A stretch of DNA of 64,000 bases from NCBI RefSeq assembly GCF_000003195.3, contig NC_012874.2:59003448-59067447 (forward strand), written 5' to 3'. Below the pieces are notes generated by a model. It was not told the origin of the DNA and searched no databases. It was given only the letters and a program-made list of their open reading frames with translations. Shown here one piece after another: positions 1 through 10,317 of this stretch. The position numbers and the translations under genes were made by a program. Source of the stretch: Sorghum bicolor. Its lineage: Eukaryota; Streptophyta; Magnoliopsida; Poales; Poaceae. Position 1 is the first letter of the stretch; the number at the start of each line of letters is the position of its first letter.

Positions 1-3000
1 ACTTTTTCTATATGTCTTTTGTGATAGTGTACAACTTTTACTCTATCTCGATGAATTTCTATGCCGAAAACAAAAGAAGCTACACCAAGATCTTTTATAT
101 CCAACTTTAGTAGACTAATATCACTACTAGCAAGTAGGATATCATCCACATATAGGATTCGGAAGATAAAGTTTCCATTCTTAAACTTTGAATATACACA
201 ATAGTAATCAACATTTTCTTTAAACCTAAAATTCTTTATTGTTTTGTCAAACTTCAAGTACAACTGTCTTAAAGCTTGCGTCAACCCAAAAATTGATTTC
301 TTTAGGTGGCATCCCAACTGTTCTTTTCCTTCCATGACAAAACCTTTTGGTTGTGCCATTTAAACATTTTCCTCTAGATCCCAATTTAGGAACACTGTCT
401 TCACATCCATCTGATGCAACTCTAAATCATAATGTGCCACTAAAGCCATTATGATTCTGAAGGAACCTTTACATCAGACTAGAGAAAATGTCTCATTGTA
501 AGAATTCCCTCCCTTTGTGTGAAACCTTTTGCCACAAGTCACGCTTTATACCATTCAACATTCACTTGGGAGTCACATTTTGTCTTGTAGACCTATTTGC
601 AGCCTACTGTTTTGTCTCCTTTAGGAATGGGTTCTAAGTCCCAAACTTTGTTGGTCCTCGTTGATTCAATTTCATCTTCCATGGCTTTAAGCCACTTTTA
701 TGAATGATAGCTTCTCATGGCTTCTTCAAATGAGGTGGGATCACCCTCCATTTGAGACTCTTTTGTGTTGTACACCTTGTAATCATCCGGAATGACTGAA
801 CTTCTAACTCTTTGAAATCTCCTAAGAGTCTCATTAATGGGTGCCTCTTGGCGCTATTGTTGTTCTTCCTCGTGAGCAATTGGTGGTGGTTCCATGGGAT
901 CGTAAAGGACAGGTTTCTCATGTTCATCCATTACTGCCATAGGAGAACTAACAACAGGTGTTGGCATTAAAGTCCAGGCACTGTTGGTGCAACAAGAACA
1001 GGTAGTTCAAAAAATGGATCCTGAATCATTGAAGTGGGTACACATACCGCTTCTCTTCAAGATCAATTTGTCGAGCTACCATGCTCCCCTTGATCATTTT
1101 ATTCTCTAAGAAAGCTGCATGTCTTGTTTCTACAAACTTTGTGTATCTATCTAGGCAGTAGAAATGATAACCTTTTGACCTTTAAATGTAGCCAATGAAA
1201 CGGTAACTCACTGTTTTAGGATCTAGTTTCCCAAAATTTGGGTTAAATACTTTAGGCTCAGCAGGACTCCCCTAGACACGTAAGTGATCTAGTGAAGGTA
1301 CTCTTCCTGTCCACAACTTATATGGTGTTTTGGGCACCAACTTACTTGGTACTCTATTAAGAATATAAATGGTGGTTTTTAAAGCCTCCATCCATAAACT
1401 TAATGGTACAATGGAGTAACTCATCATGCTATCCACCATATCTATCAGGATATAGTTGTGTCTTTCAGCTACTCCATTCTACTAAGGTTCGCCCGATGTG
1501 GAATATTGGGCTCCTATACCATTTTCCTGTAAGAACCTTGCAAAAGGTCTAGGAACTTGGCCATATGGGGTGTGCCGACCATAGTACTCCCCCCCCCCCC
1601 GCTGTCGGATCGAACTATCTTTATCTTTAAATTGTAGTATTTTTCATTGTCAGCCTTAAATAGTTAAAATTTATCCAATGCTTCTGTTCTTTCTTTAATT
1701 GGTTAAATATAGCCATAGCGAGAGTAATCATCTGTGAATGTTATGAATGAACCATAGACATCCACACTTTTCACAGGAAAAGGACCACATATGTCTATAT
1801 AAATTATCTATAGTATTCTTGTGATTATTTTAGCATCCTCTTTGATTTTCTTTGTGTACATTCCTTTAATGCATTCTATACATTGCTCTAAATCCGAGAA
1901 CTCTAATGGAGGAAGAATATCATTCTTAACTAGTCTTGCTATTCTTCACCTCGAAATATGGCCTAAATGATAGTGCCATAATTTTGACGATGCATCTTGA
2001 GTTCTCTTTCTTTTTCTATTTGAATCCATAGACGAGGGTACGTTATCATTCACATCACATACATAATTAACATATTCATGAAGTGATAATAAATAAAGGC
2101 CTTGCTTTAAAAGAGCAATACCAACACTGTCATTATTACAAATAATCTCACACTTGCCATTTCCAAAATGGCAGCAATAACCATCATTGTCCAAACAAGA
2201 CACACTTATCAAGTTTCTTTGTAATGAAGGAACATAAAGAACATCTCTAAGCAAAAGGATAAAACAATTAGCAAGTTCTAAAGAAACATCCCCAATAGCT
2301 TCCACGTCCACCTGGACTCCATTTGCCACTTTAATTTGTCTTTATCTTCTTTGCGTAGTCCTCGTCGAAATGAATCAGTGTAAAGAATTTGCAACATTAA
2401 CAGTTGCTCCTGAGTCAATCCACCAAGTAGATTTTAAATATTGTACATATAGAGATTTATTTACAAAAATAATAATGTTCTCACCATTCTTTTCTATTAT
2501 CATATTTAAGAATTTGGGGCAATCTTTCTTAAAATGCCCCTCCTTGTGGCAGTAGTGACACATGTTGTTCACTGGAGGTCGAGACTTTTTCTGCTGGGGC
2601 TGTTGATGCATCGTGCTTTGCCCTTTGCCTTTGAAGGAGAGCTGACATTGGCACTAACATTCTTTCATTTGTTATCTCTAACATAGTTGAGAGTGCCACC
2701 ATTGGTGGCCTTGATCCCCTCTTCCTCTTGAACACACATCACCATACAATGCTCTAGGTTCCATTTCTTGGGCTGGATGTTGTAATTGACAACAAAAGTG
2801 TCGAATTCCTTTGGCTACGAAGCAAAAATCACATGAACAAGGAACTCTTCCTTGATCCCCAAGTACATTGGTTTAAGATTGTTGTTTAAGTGATTCATAT
2901 TTGATATGTGTTCTCTGTTGTCAGTGCCATTGCCAGGGCTAGAGTAACTTTCTGTCATTAGCTACTTAATCAACTGAATAGCATATATCTTTAAAGAGCC

Positions 3001-3429
3001 ATAAAACTAACTCTTTATCTTTTCAAGATACTCTGCAATAGTATCATACTCTTCAATTGAACCCAATATTGTAGGATCAATTGTGTTCTTTACCACTGCC
3101 AAACATTTCTTGTTGGCAGTAGTCAAGTGTCTCTTTTGAAGGTCAAAGAGCATTCTTTCATTTGCATACTTTCCTTCTTTTGTTGCCCATGCAGCATCAG
3201 TGTCATCAGTTCCCCTCACCGGTTCCACTAGCTTAGTGGGAAATGGTGTGGAGATGACCGAGTCGACCTCAGCCAAGACGAAGGCTAGGTCAATCTTTTT
3301 CTTCCATTCCGTATAGTTGTCTCTTTTGAGGGCTAGAATATCTTTGATATACACCATTAAGGAGACTTCTAGAAACATAGTCAAATAAAGTGAGAACATA
3401 ATTACAATAATTGCATGATTTAGTTCCAA
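1..3429 (-). pseudogene. copia gag-pol polyprotein pseudogene
   Basis: Gag is readable at 3429-3007 (a typical copia segment with NYTEWKKKIDLAF). A CX2CX4HX4C zinc knuckle (CHYCHKEGHFKKDC) and the protease active site WWIDSGAT follow at 2611-2375. The pre-integrase motif KLWHYHLGHISR ends near 1946. Reverse transcriptase is readable in about 360-1, with KSIFGL and the catalytic LYVDDILLAS around 165-135. The polyprotein is spread over several frames with many stops, so no functional product is expected. Integrase between about 1900 and 900 is badly eroded. The family is assigned from domain order and motifs; no element name is given. Confidence 0.85.
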
Positions 3430-4290
3430 CTTTGGTCAAAAGTGAAACATACAATTAATCTTTTTACACTAATTCTACATCACCTTTGGGCAAAGCACTG
3501 GCTCGGCAATTAACACCCGAGATCCACCCAAAAATGGGCACCACTGCGGTGCCTTTCGACGGCACTACGCTCAACCATCTATGAGCGCGAGCTCCAGCGA
3601 AGGGGCCCACAGTGGCGCTGGTCTTCCACCTCTGGCTCATCATGGTCGGTCGGCCGCTGCTGCTGGCCTCCTTGTCGGGTGTGGTGAACGTGGTAGAGAG
3701 AAAGAATGGAAAGAAGAAAGGGGAGCTGGCTGCTTGGTCCAGCAGCGGTTCTCTCCTCCAGCACGGGCAGCCGTCCTGGCCGCTGCCGTTGTTCTCGTTG
3801 CCGCCGGCGCCTGAAGAGAGAGAGAGGGAGGACACAAATGAGCTAGGGTTTGGGGTGATGGCTGTTGGCGGCATTTTAACCGCCTGAGTTTCACTTCCAG
3901 CCATTGGATCGCAATGGACGGTCCAGATCGACCAACCACGCACGGGCCAAAACAGGCCCAGGCGGTGCTAGAGAATCGTGGCCCAGGCCCAGGTTGCGGC
4001 CTGAGCATGGAGACGACCATAGCAGGCGCGCCAAGCGGGCTGCCATGCTGCCCGTTTTGGGCCAGTTCTTTGCTAGGCCGAAAGGAAAGCAAAGCAAAAG
4101 AAAGGGACGCGCGCATGCTGCTAGTTTGTTGGGCCACACTGGGCCGCTCTGCCACCCCGCGCGAGCACACAGTGAGCTGCGGGTCAGTTGCCGCACGGGC
4201 CGCACATGAGGCTGGGCCAAATCACCAAAATTTCATAGTTTTTTTGTTTTTCCATAAACAATCTTAATTCATATTTAAATGATTTTGCAT
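3430..4290 (-). other. long GC-rich leader between copia LTR and gag
   Basis: About 860 bp separate the primer site from gag, much longer than the short leader usual in copia elements. Positions 3480-4215 are markedly GC-rich against the AT-rich gag and LTR sides. On the minus strand they hold a CT-rich tract near 3815-3830 (CCTCCCTCTCTCTCTC) preceded by AACCCTAGCTCA, which resembles the 5' untranslated region of an ordinary plant gene. Open frames exist on both strands here (for example 4170-3640 minus), but none resembles a known protein. It may be captured host sequence or simply this family's leader. Confidence 0.4.
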
Positions 4291-4309
4291 AGATCTTGAT
4301 ACTAAACTC

Positions 4310-4776
4310 TGTAAACTATAGGATCGACTAGGAGTGGATCTAAGCGGGGAACAACCTTTGATTGTTGGATACATGGTGAACCAGAGAGTGAGAGGGAGTG
4401 AGGTAGATGTATAACGTCGTTGGAGGCAGGTGCCGGTGCAGTAGTGTTGGATCCGGAGGCAGCCACGGAGTCGGTGAAGATCCTCTGCGCTAGGGCAGCG
4501 ACGGTTGGAGAAGGGGTTGATACAGTGGAGATCCTGACGGTGGCGAGGTGCTTCCTCTCACTAGCTACGCGCCCACTGTAGATCGGATTAGGGTTTGTCG
4601 TGTGGAGAAATGGCAGCTCAGATCAACCTCGTAGTGAGAGCATGCCGGCCCCCATCTCTTTATATCGTGACAGGGACCCTCTAGGCATAGATGGGCTAGG
4701 CGCCCCCGATCAGAGCGCGAATCAAGGCCCAATTAATTAGGCCTTTGAGCCTAATAGGTGAGAGATCAATCTAACA
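4310..4776 (-). repeat. 5' LTR of the copia element
   Basis: On the minus strand it starts TGTTAGATTGATCTCTCACC and ends AGTTTACA, giving the TG...CA termini of an LTR of 467 bp. A TATA-like ATATAAA lies at 4665-4659 and is the likely promoter. A degenerate primer-binding site follows immediately (minus-strand TAGTATCAAGATC, about 4304-4291), close to the tRNA-Met type TGGTATCAGAGC. The partner LTR is outside the window, so the ends rest on termini and primer-site position only. Confidence 0.6.
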
Positions 4777-4789
4777 GTAAAATTGATTC

Positions 4790-5240
4790 AGGAAGCCTAT
4801 ATAGAATGCTCAAATCCAAGGATTGCCCTCCGTACCCGGCTGCAAATTAAGTTATGATCCTCTGGCTAAGCAAATCACCTCCTAGTGCAGTTCTTCATGT
4901 GGCTGCTTATTTATGGAAGGATTCAGTGCAAAACAAACTTATGTCGTCAAATAGTGATGCATAACCCAATCTGCGAGGTCTGCAATCAAATGCCAGATCA
5001 CATCATTGCCGAATGTGAATTTGCTACTGAGGTTTCGGGAAAGTTGGATAGTCTTCAAGAATGGCAACTGGGGAGTGGCCTCTCCACGAAAATACAGCAC
5101 CATTCCATATCCCAAACAAGCAGTTCCCAACCTCCGTTGCCCTTTGTTGCTGGCAGTTGTGGAAATAGACAAATTGCTGATTCTTAGTGTAATATTTTCC
5201 AAACAGCAATGTAGTTATCATTCGAGAAAAACGCAGATGT
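4790..5240 (+). pseudogene. LINE (non-LTR retrotransposon) ORF2 C-terminal relic
   Basis: The plus strand carries a zinc-binding reverse-transcriptase tail (zf-RVT-like). LYRMLKSKDCPPYPAAN is readable just upstream in another frame, followed by QFFMWLLIYGRIQCKTNL, then a CX2C...HX4C pattern (CEVCNQMPDHIIAEC). Near 5140-5165 a frame-shifted match to the LINE C-terminal W-x-L-W-K motif can be seen. Frame changes and a stop at about 5185 make it a pseudogene. It lies between the copia LTR and the CHS 3' end. No poly(A) tail or target duplication was recognised. Confidence 0.6.
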
Positions 5241-5245
5241 AAAGC

Positions 5246-5251
5246 TTTATT
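5246..5251 (-). terminator. putative CHS polyadenylation signal
   Basis: A canonical AATAAA reads on the minus strand about 115 bp past the CHS stop codon, a plausible distance for the 3' end of the transcript. The 3' untranslated region would be about 5366 to 5230. Inferred from motif and position only. Confidence 0.5.
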
Positions 5252-5366
5252 ATCTGGTGGACTTTTCAGCCAACATCACTTAATACAAATTTAAGGTGGG
5301 GGAAACTCTCCCTACCCGTTCGCATTCAAAAAATAATATTTGTAATGTAATGGACTCCAGAGCATT

Positions 5367-8118
5367 TCAGGCGGTAATGGTCGCTCCGGTGGTGATGGGG
5401 ACGCTGTGGAGCACGACAGTCTCGACGGTGAGCCCGGGGCCAAAGCCAAAGAGGACACCCCAGTCAAAACCTTCGCCGGTGGTGGCCTGGCCATCCTCGG
5501 CGGAGCGCTTGCGCATCTCGTCGAGGATGAAGAGCACGCAGGCGCTAGACATGTTGCCGTACTCGGACAGGACATGTCGCGTCGCGCGCATCCTCTCCTT
5601 CTTTAGCCCGACCTTGGCCTCCACCTGGTCCAGGATCGCTGGCCCACCGGGGTGCGCCACCCAGAAGATGGAGTTGTAGTCGGTGATCCCTAGCGGCTTG
5701 AACGCCTCCTCCAGCGAGCGCTCGATGTTCTTGGAGATGAGCCCAGGGACATCCTTGAGCAGGTGGAACGTGAGCCCGACCTCACGGAGGTGGCCATCAA
5801 TGGCGCCCTCAGAGTCTGGGAGGATGGTCTGTGATGCCGACACGAGCTGGAACAGTGGGCGTTCCACGCGTTCGTCAGGGTCAGCACCGACAATAACCGC
5901 CGCCGCGCCATCGCCGAACAGCGCCTGGCCGACCATGGAGTCGAGGTGGGACTCGGAGGGGCCACGGAACGTGACGGCGGTGATCTCAGAGCACACCACC
6001 AGGACGCGCGCCCCGCGGTTGTTCTCGGCGAGATCCTTGGCCACGCGCAGCACCGTGCCGCCCGCGAAGCACCCCTGCTGGTACATCATCAGGCGGTTCA
6101 CCGAGGGCCTTAGGCCCAGCATCTTGGTGAGCTGGTAGTCGGCGCCCGGCATGTCGACGCCGGAGGTGGTGCAGAAGACGAGGTGGGTGATCTTGGATTT
6201 CGGCTGCCCCCATTCCTTGATCGCCTTCTGCGCCGCGGCCTTGCCTAGCTTGGGGACCTCCACCACCACGATGTCCTGGCGGGCGTCCAGCGAAGGCGCC
6301 ATGTACGCGCACATGTTAGGGTTCTCCGCCAGGTACTCCTCGGTCAAGTGCATGTACCGCTTCCGGATCTGCGACTTGTCGCCTGCGCGTGCACACACAA
6401 ACAGTCATGTCAGAGTCAGAATCAAACCACCGTACGTCGTCGTCCGTCAAAGGCATGCCATGACATTCCAGAGCACAGACGCCAAGGCAACACCGCCGTC
6501 GGTCAGTTTCTGGCACTTTGCCTACGAGAAGCTAGTGGCTATCTGCTAGCTGCTGGCTCGTCGTCGTCCACGCAACGACAGGTCAATCGAAAAAAAAAGG
6601 AGAAGGGTCGGTGGAGTCGACCCAAAGTGGTGGTTAGGTACGATGTGCGAAGCTAAGAGGCTGTGCTGAACTAACAAGAAAATTCAATCACTATAGGAGT
6701 TGCTGCAGCATGATGATCGGCCGGCATGCGGTTGCTGTCTGGCATGTGGGTTCGCCAAACCTATTCTTGGTACGTGTTGCTGGCCTGCCATCATGTGTCA
6801 ACGTCCACAAAATGAAAAAATGCTCGGTGCCGTGTCCGTTGGACTCGATCCTTCTCCTGTCACGGCACAGTCTCCTTGCCGGCATCGATGATCAGTATAT
6901 TTAGATTTTTCTTTCCATTATTTCTACCATTATTTCTACCAAAACATGAATAATCAAGGAAATATGTAAAGGCTTATTAGTATTGTTTTAGGGGGAGGAA
7001 ATACATTAAAACAGGACAGGTGGTTAAGTTGTCGTGGGCGTGCCATGCTTGAGGCAAGGTGCCAAGCAAGGATGAAGGATTAGCAGGCCGGCAACAAGCT
7101 GCTGCCGGCCGGAAATTAGATGCCTCAATTTTTTATTATTAGCTAGCCTGGAGGCTACTAGCAGTTTACTAATCAGTTTCCCTTTTTAAAATTTTCAAGA
7201 GAATTGAATGCTTACTTGACGATGTTGAATTGTTGATGAGGGTACAAACAAACTTGTAATTAATAATTAATCATATACAAAGTGGTGGCAGTGGTACGCG
7301 ACGATCCGTGTTGTTGGGACGGCCGTTGACCCTGGTTATATTTTTCATCTTTGCCATGGAGTATATACGGTTCTGGCCCAGCTAGAATGCATATACATGC
7401 TTGTTGTGTGTGCTTAGCTCGTTGATAGGCGCTCTGCATGCCGACTTACCGTACCCAAAACCTAACCTAGCGTCCTTCTGGCACCTGACCCTAGCTCCCT
7501 AAATCCTGGAACACGGGGTTTTCATGGTGCACACAAGTTTTGCTGTTTGTAGTAACGTCCTAGCAATTACTATATGTGTACTAGTAGTGTATATATATAT
7601 ATATATAGAAAAAAACAAAAAAAACTATTTGAATTGTTTGCTCGAAAACTTTTGGAATCTGTAAAAAACGAAGAGACGACAGTATGTAGAAATCTCTTGA
7701 GTAGTCTCCACTGGTATGTGCAGCTGCATCAAGGAGCTAGCTATACGCTCGCTAATTCCTAGTCGATGATCAACCGACGTGAATGAAACAAAAAAAGCAG
7801 GAGACGACGATGTGAGTCATCAACAAGCTTCTTCCTGGTTGATGTGTAGAGCGAGCGAACGATGGAGACGACGACGACGACAGACGGGAGAATAGAGCTA
7901 GATGAGAGACAATTAAAGAGATACTCACACATCCTCTTGAACTTCTCCTTGAGTTCGGTCATGTGCTCGCTCTTTGTGATCCGGAAGTAGTAGTCCGGGT
8001 AATCCGCCTGGTGCACGCAGTTGGCCGGCGTCGCCGTCCCGATCGCCAGCACGGTGGCCGGCCCCGTCGCGCGCTGCGCCTTCCTCACCTCCTCCACGGT
8101 CACAGTCGCGCCGGCCAT
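5367..8118 (-). CDS. CHS: chalcone synthase, two exons: join(8118-7929, 6382-5367)
   Basis: Type III polyketide synthase (EC 2.3.1.74). It condenses p-coumaroyl-CoA with three malonyl-CoA to naringenin chalcone, the first committed step of flavonoid, anthocyanin and 3-deoxyanthocyanidin synthesis; cytosolic or ER-associated homodimer. Exon 1 encodes residues 1-63 plus one base; exon 2 completes a 401-aa protein, the usual CHS length. The intron splits the Cys64 codon (T|GC), the conserved plant CHS intron position, with donor GTGAGT and acceptor GCGCAG. Catalytic triad Cys168, His307, Asn340 (alfalfa 164/303/336) is present ([23 protein letters not shown]), as are gatekeepers Phe219 and Phe269 and the signature [10 protein letters not shown]. 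The ATG at 8118 has A at -3 and G at +4. There are no stops or frameshifts, so it is probably functional. The conserved Phe residues argue for CHS rather than stilbene synthase, though that split cannot be proven by eye. Confidence 0.96.
6383..7928 (-). other. CHS intron, 1546 bp
   Basis: It begins GTGAGTATCT after the first base of the Cys64 codon and ends TGCACGCGCAG before the remaining two bases. It is AT-rich with a (TA)n run near 7590-7607. I recognise no transposon, RNA gene or open frame with coding character inside it. Confidence 0.9.
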
Positions 8119-8289
8119 CGTCGTCCCTTTTTCTCTCTACGTTCTACCAGAGAGACGGCAAGCACGTCGATCGATGGATCGGCCGCTAGCTAGCTACTTC
8201 GATCCGGATCGTCGGAGAAAGAGAGCTTCGACAGCAGCAGCTGTGTGTCTGGAGAGGCAGGAGCTAGAGGGCTCAGCTGCGCTTGCTCT

Positions 8290-8470
8290 CTTGTAATGGC
8301 AGAGGAGGCTCGCGGGGTGGTTATATAGCCGCGCGCGCGGAGGACGGCGACGGGTAATTGACCGGGTTAGGTCAGTTGGACGGGCGGATGGGTCGCCACG
8401 TGTGCGCGGCGACGACGGGGAGGTGGGGTGGTGGCGCCCGAGGCCCGCCCGCGCACACGTGCCGTGGATC
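8290..8470 (-). promoter_or_regulatory. CHS promoter: TATA box, two G-boxes, MYB-type element
   Basis: On the minus strand TATATAA lies at 8327-8321, about 200 bp before the ATG, which puts the transcription start near 8295. Upstream are a MYB-recognition-like ACCTAACC (8372-8365) and two perfect CACGTG G-boxes (8402-8397 and 8461-8456). A G-box paired with a MYB element is the known light- and MYB/bHLH-responsive arrangement of plant CHS promoters. The motifs are seen directly; regulation is inferred. Confidence 0.7.
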
Positions 8471-8586
8471 GTCGCCGCCCCGCCCATTGGAGCGCCCGGC
8501 CGGGGTTAGTTGGGTCGCGTGGCCGCGGGCGCGCGGGCGGACGACGGCAGCAGGAGGCGTGGTGTCTCGTATACTACTCCCACTAG

Positions 8587-8829
8587 GGCCTTGTTTAGTT
8601 CCGAAAAATTTTGAAAAATGGACACTGTAACACTTTCGTTTATATTTGACAAATATTATCCAATCATGAACTAACTAGACTCAAAAGATTCGTCTCGTCA
8701 ATTTCGACCAAACTGTGCAATTAGTTTTTATTTTCGTCTATATTTAATACTCCATGCATGCGTCTAAAGATTCGATGTGATGGAGAATATGAAAAAATTT
8801 GTAAAATTTTCTAGAAAGTAAACAAGGCC
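8587..8829. mobile_element. Tourist-like MITE, copy 1, 243 bp
   Basis: Terminal inverted repeats GGCCTTGTTTAGTTCC and, on the other strand, GGCCTTGTTTACTTTC, flanked on both sides by the 3-bp duplication TAG. It is AT-rich with no ORF. The ends and 3-bp duplication fit a PIF/Harbinger-type MITE. It lies about 470 bp upstream of the CHS ATG and is related to copies at 9542 and 23608. Confidence 0.75.
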
Positions 8830-8894
8830 TAGGTATGCGGTTGGGGCGCAGCTACCTACCTAGCATAGCATTGCACACCCGACCTTAGCAGCCA

Positions 8895-9430
8895 AGTTCC
8901 CGGAACATAGGGTACGTGGTACGGGAACATGGTACGTGGTACGACATTCTCATAAACTCTGGAACGTAGGGGATATACAGCTTCGTCTCGTTTCTTTAAG
9001 TTGCGGAACGCGTTCCACTTTCCAAAGAAACGTGTGTCTGGGACGTGGTGGTTGGCTCAGTTAGTTTTACGTGTTGTTTTGAACCAAATGAGTTCGATTC
9101 CTAGCGTGGTATAGTTTATTGTTGTATTTTTTGTTTCATTTTGGGCTGTCCAACTCCAACCATAAGGCTCATTGTAGGTCCAAGCCAATGAGTCAATCAC
9201 CAACTATATTTTTTGCTGGTCGCCGCCGCCAGCTGCTCACGGACGGGTATGGCGTAGTATACACGCACACTACGAAGTTCCATAGTCACTTGGGACTGAC
9301 GTTTCTATGATTGCTTCTGCATATGATTCGTGTTCCACCGCATTTGGGAACGACGTTCCATGATGTTTCCGTTCCACGTTTCGGGACGAAGTTCCCGGAA
9401 CGGGAAACGTGCCCATGTTCCCGTACCCTG
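8895..9430. repeat. inverted-repeat unit upstream of CHS
   Basis: Near-complementary arms: at the left AGGGTACGTGGTACGGGAAC with several copies of ACGTGGTACG, and at the right (complement) AGGGTACGGGAACATGG, both followed by GGAACGT-type motifs. No ORF and no clean target duplication were found. It may be a degraded non-autonomous DNA transposon; the class is not assigned. Confidence 0.35.
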
Positions 9431-9500
9431 GCTGCCTGGCTGCTAAGCACCCGACCAGCAGCCAGCTGCCTGGCTGCTAAGCACCCGACCAGCAGCCAGT
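9429..9500. repeat. 34-bp tandem duplication
   Basis: GCTGCCTGGCTGCTAAGCAC followed by CCGACCAGCAGCCA occurs twice in direct tandem. A related CACCCGACC...AGCAGCC sits at about 8876-8893 on the other side of the inverted-repeat unit. Confidence 0.7.
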
Positions 9501-9541
9501 CGTACGTCGTCAGAGGCTCAGAGCTGACCAGAGGCGCGTAG

Positions 9542-9768
9542 GCATTGTTTAGCTGGCAAAAGTGTTTTTGACTTTGTCTATCATAACATTTTTATTTGTA
9601 TTTAATAATTATTATTTAATTATAGACTAATTAAATTTAAAAGATTCATCTCATAAACTACAAACAAACTATATAATTAGTTTTTATTTTTATTTATATT
9701 TAGTACTTATATTTTTAAAGATTCGATGTGACAAAATTTTTTAAAAAAATTAGAACTAAACTAGACTT
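9542..9768. mobile_element. Tourist-like MITE, copy 2
   Basis: Same family as 8587-8829, sharing the GACTAATTAAAT...AAAGATTCGATGTGA internal order and a GTTTAG terminal motif. Flanked by TAG on both sides (9539-9541 and 9769-9771). A further partial copy of the internal part follows at about 9800-9905. Confidence 0.65.
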
Positions 9769-9771
9769 TAG

Positions 9772-10317
9772 TTACACCTCAAAAGTGAAATTTTTTTTAA
9801 AGTTGGCTATTATAACACTTTTATTTATATTTGACAATGACTAGACTCAAAAGATTTCTCTCACGATTTCTAATATAACTATGCATTCTTTTATTTATAT
9901 TTAGACCCTGTTTGGTTGTCTTTGTTAAATTTTAGCCAACTAAACTTTAGTAACTTCAGTAAAATAATTTTAGCTGACTAAAATTTAACAAGACGACTAT
10001 GTATGTGTCATAAGATTTGATGTGATGAGAAATTTAAAAGTTTTTTTTATCTAAACGTCGTAGACAGCGGCGGTTCCTATCCCGTAGTCGGTCTCGCCGT
10101 CCACCCGGTGGTCAGTTACCACGGCGCGCAGGCGGACCGCGGACAAATCGATGATCCAGCAGGCTCGTCGTTCGGCATGTGCCCAACTTCAACAATATCT
10201 CGTACGTCTCGATCGGTGCTGAAACAATATCTCGTACCACTAGCTCATCTGTAGTACTACATGTCTACATATTTTCGGATACAGCTGGGAAAAAAACAAA
10301 TTAACATCATTTGAAAG
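9772..10317. other. intergenic, MITE fragments only
   Basis: A partial copy of the preceding MITE family lies at 9800-9905, followed by a short CCCTGTTTGGTTG-type repeat fragment with internal inverted TTTAGCC/GGCTAAA-like arms (9905-10000). The GC-rich stretch 10060-10200 looks like a short gene fragment, but no product can be named. Confidence 0.4.

Larger units (their letters stand above)
1..4776 (-). mobile_element. Ty1/copia LTR retrotransposon, 5' part, decayed; runs off the left edge
   Basis: Read on the minus strand the order is 5' LTR (4776-4310), a degenerate tRNA-Met-like primer site, a long GC-rich leader, gag, zinc knuckle and protease, GAG-pre-integrase, integrase remnants, then reverse transcriptase at the left edge. 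That order, with integrase before RT, is diagnostic of Ty1/copia. RNase H and the 3' LTR would lie outside the window, so the true length and the target-site duplication cannot be checked. The five bases beyond the LTR are GTAAA (4777-4781). Many stops and frame changes interrupt the coding region, so this is an old, inactive copy. Confidence 0.85.

Noticed and set aside
5296..6549. Plus-strand and shifted minus-strand frames across the CHS exon
   Set aside because: Shadows of the real CHS frame in a GC-rich exon; no family motifs.
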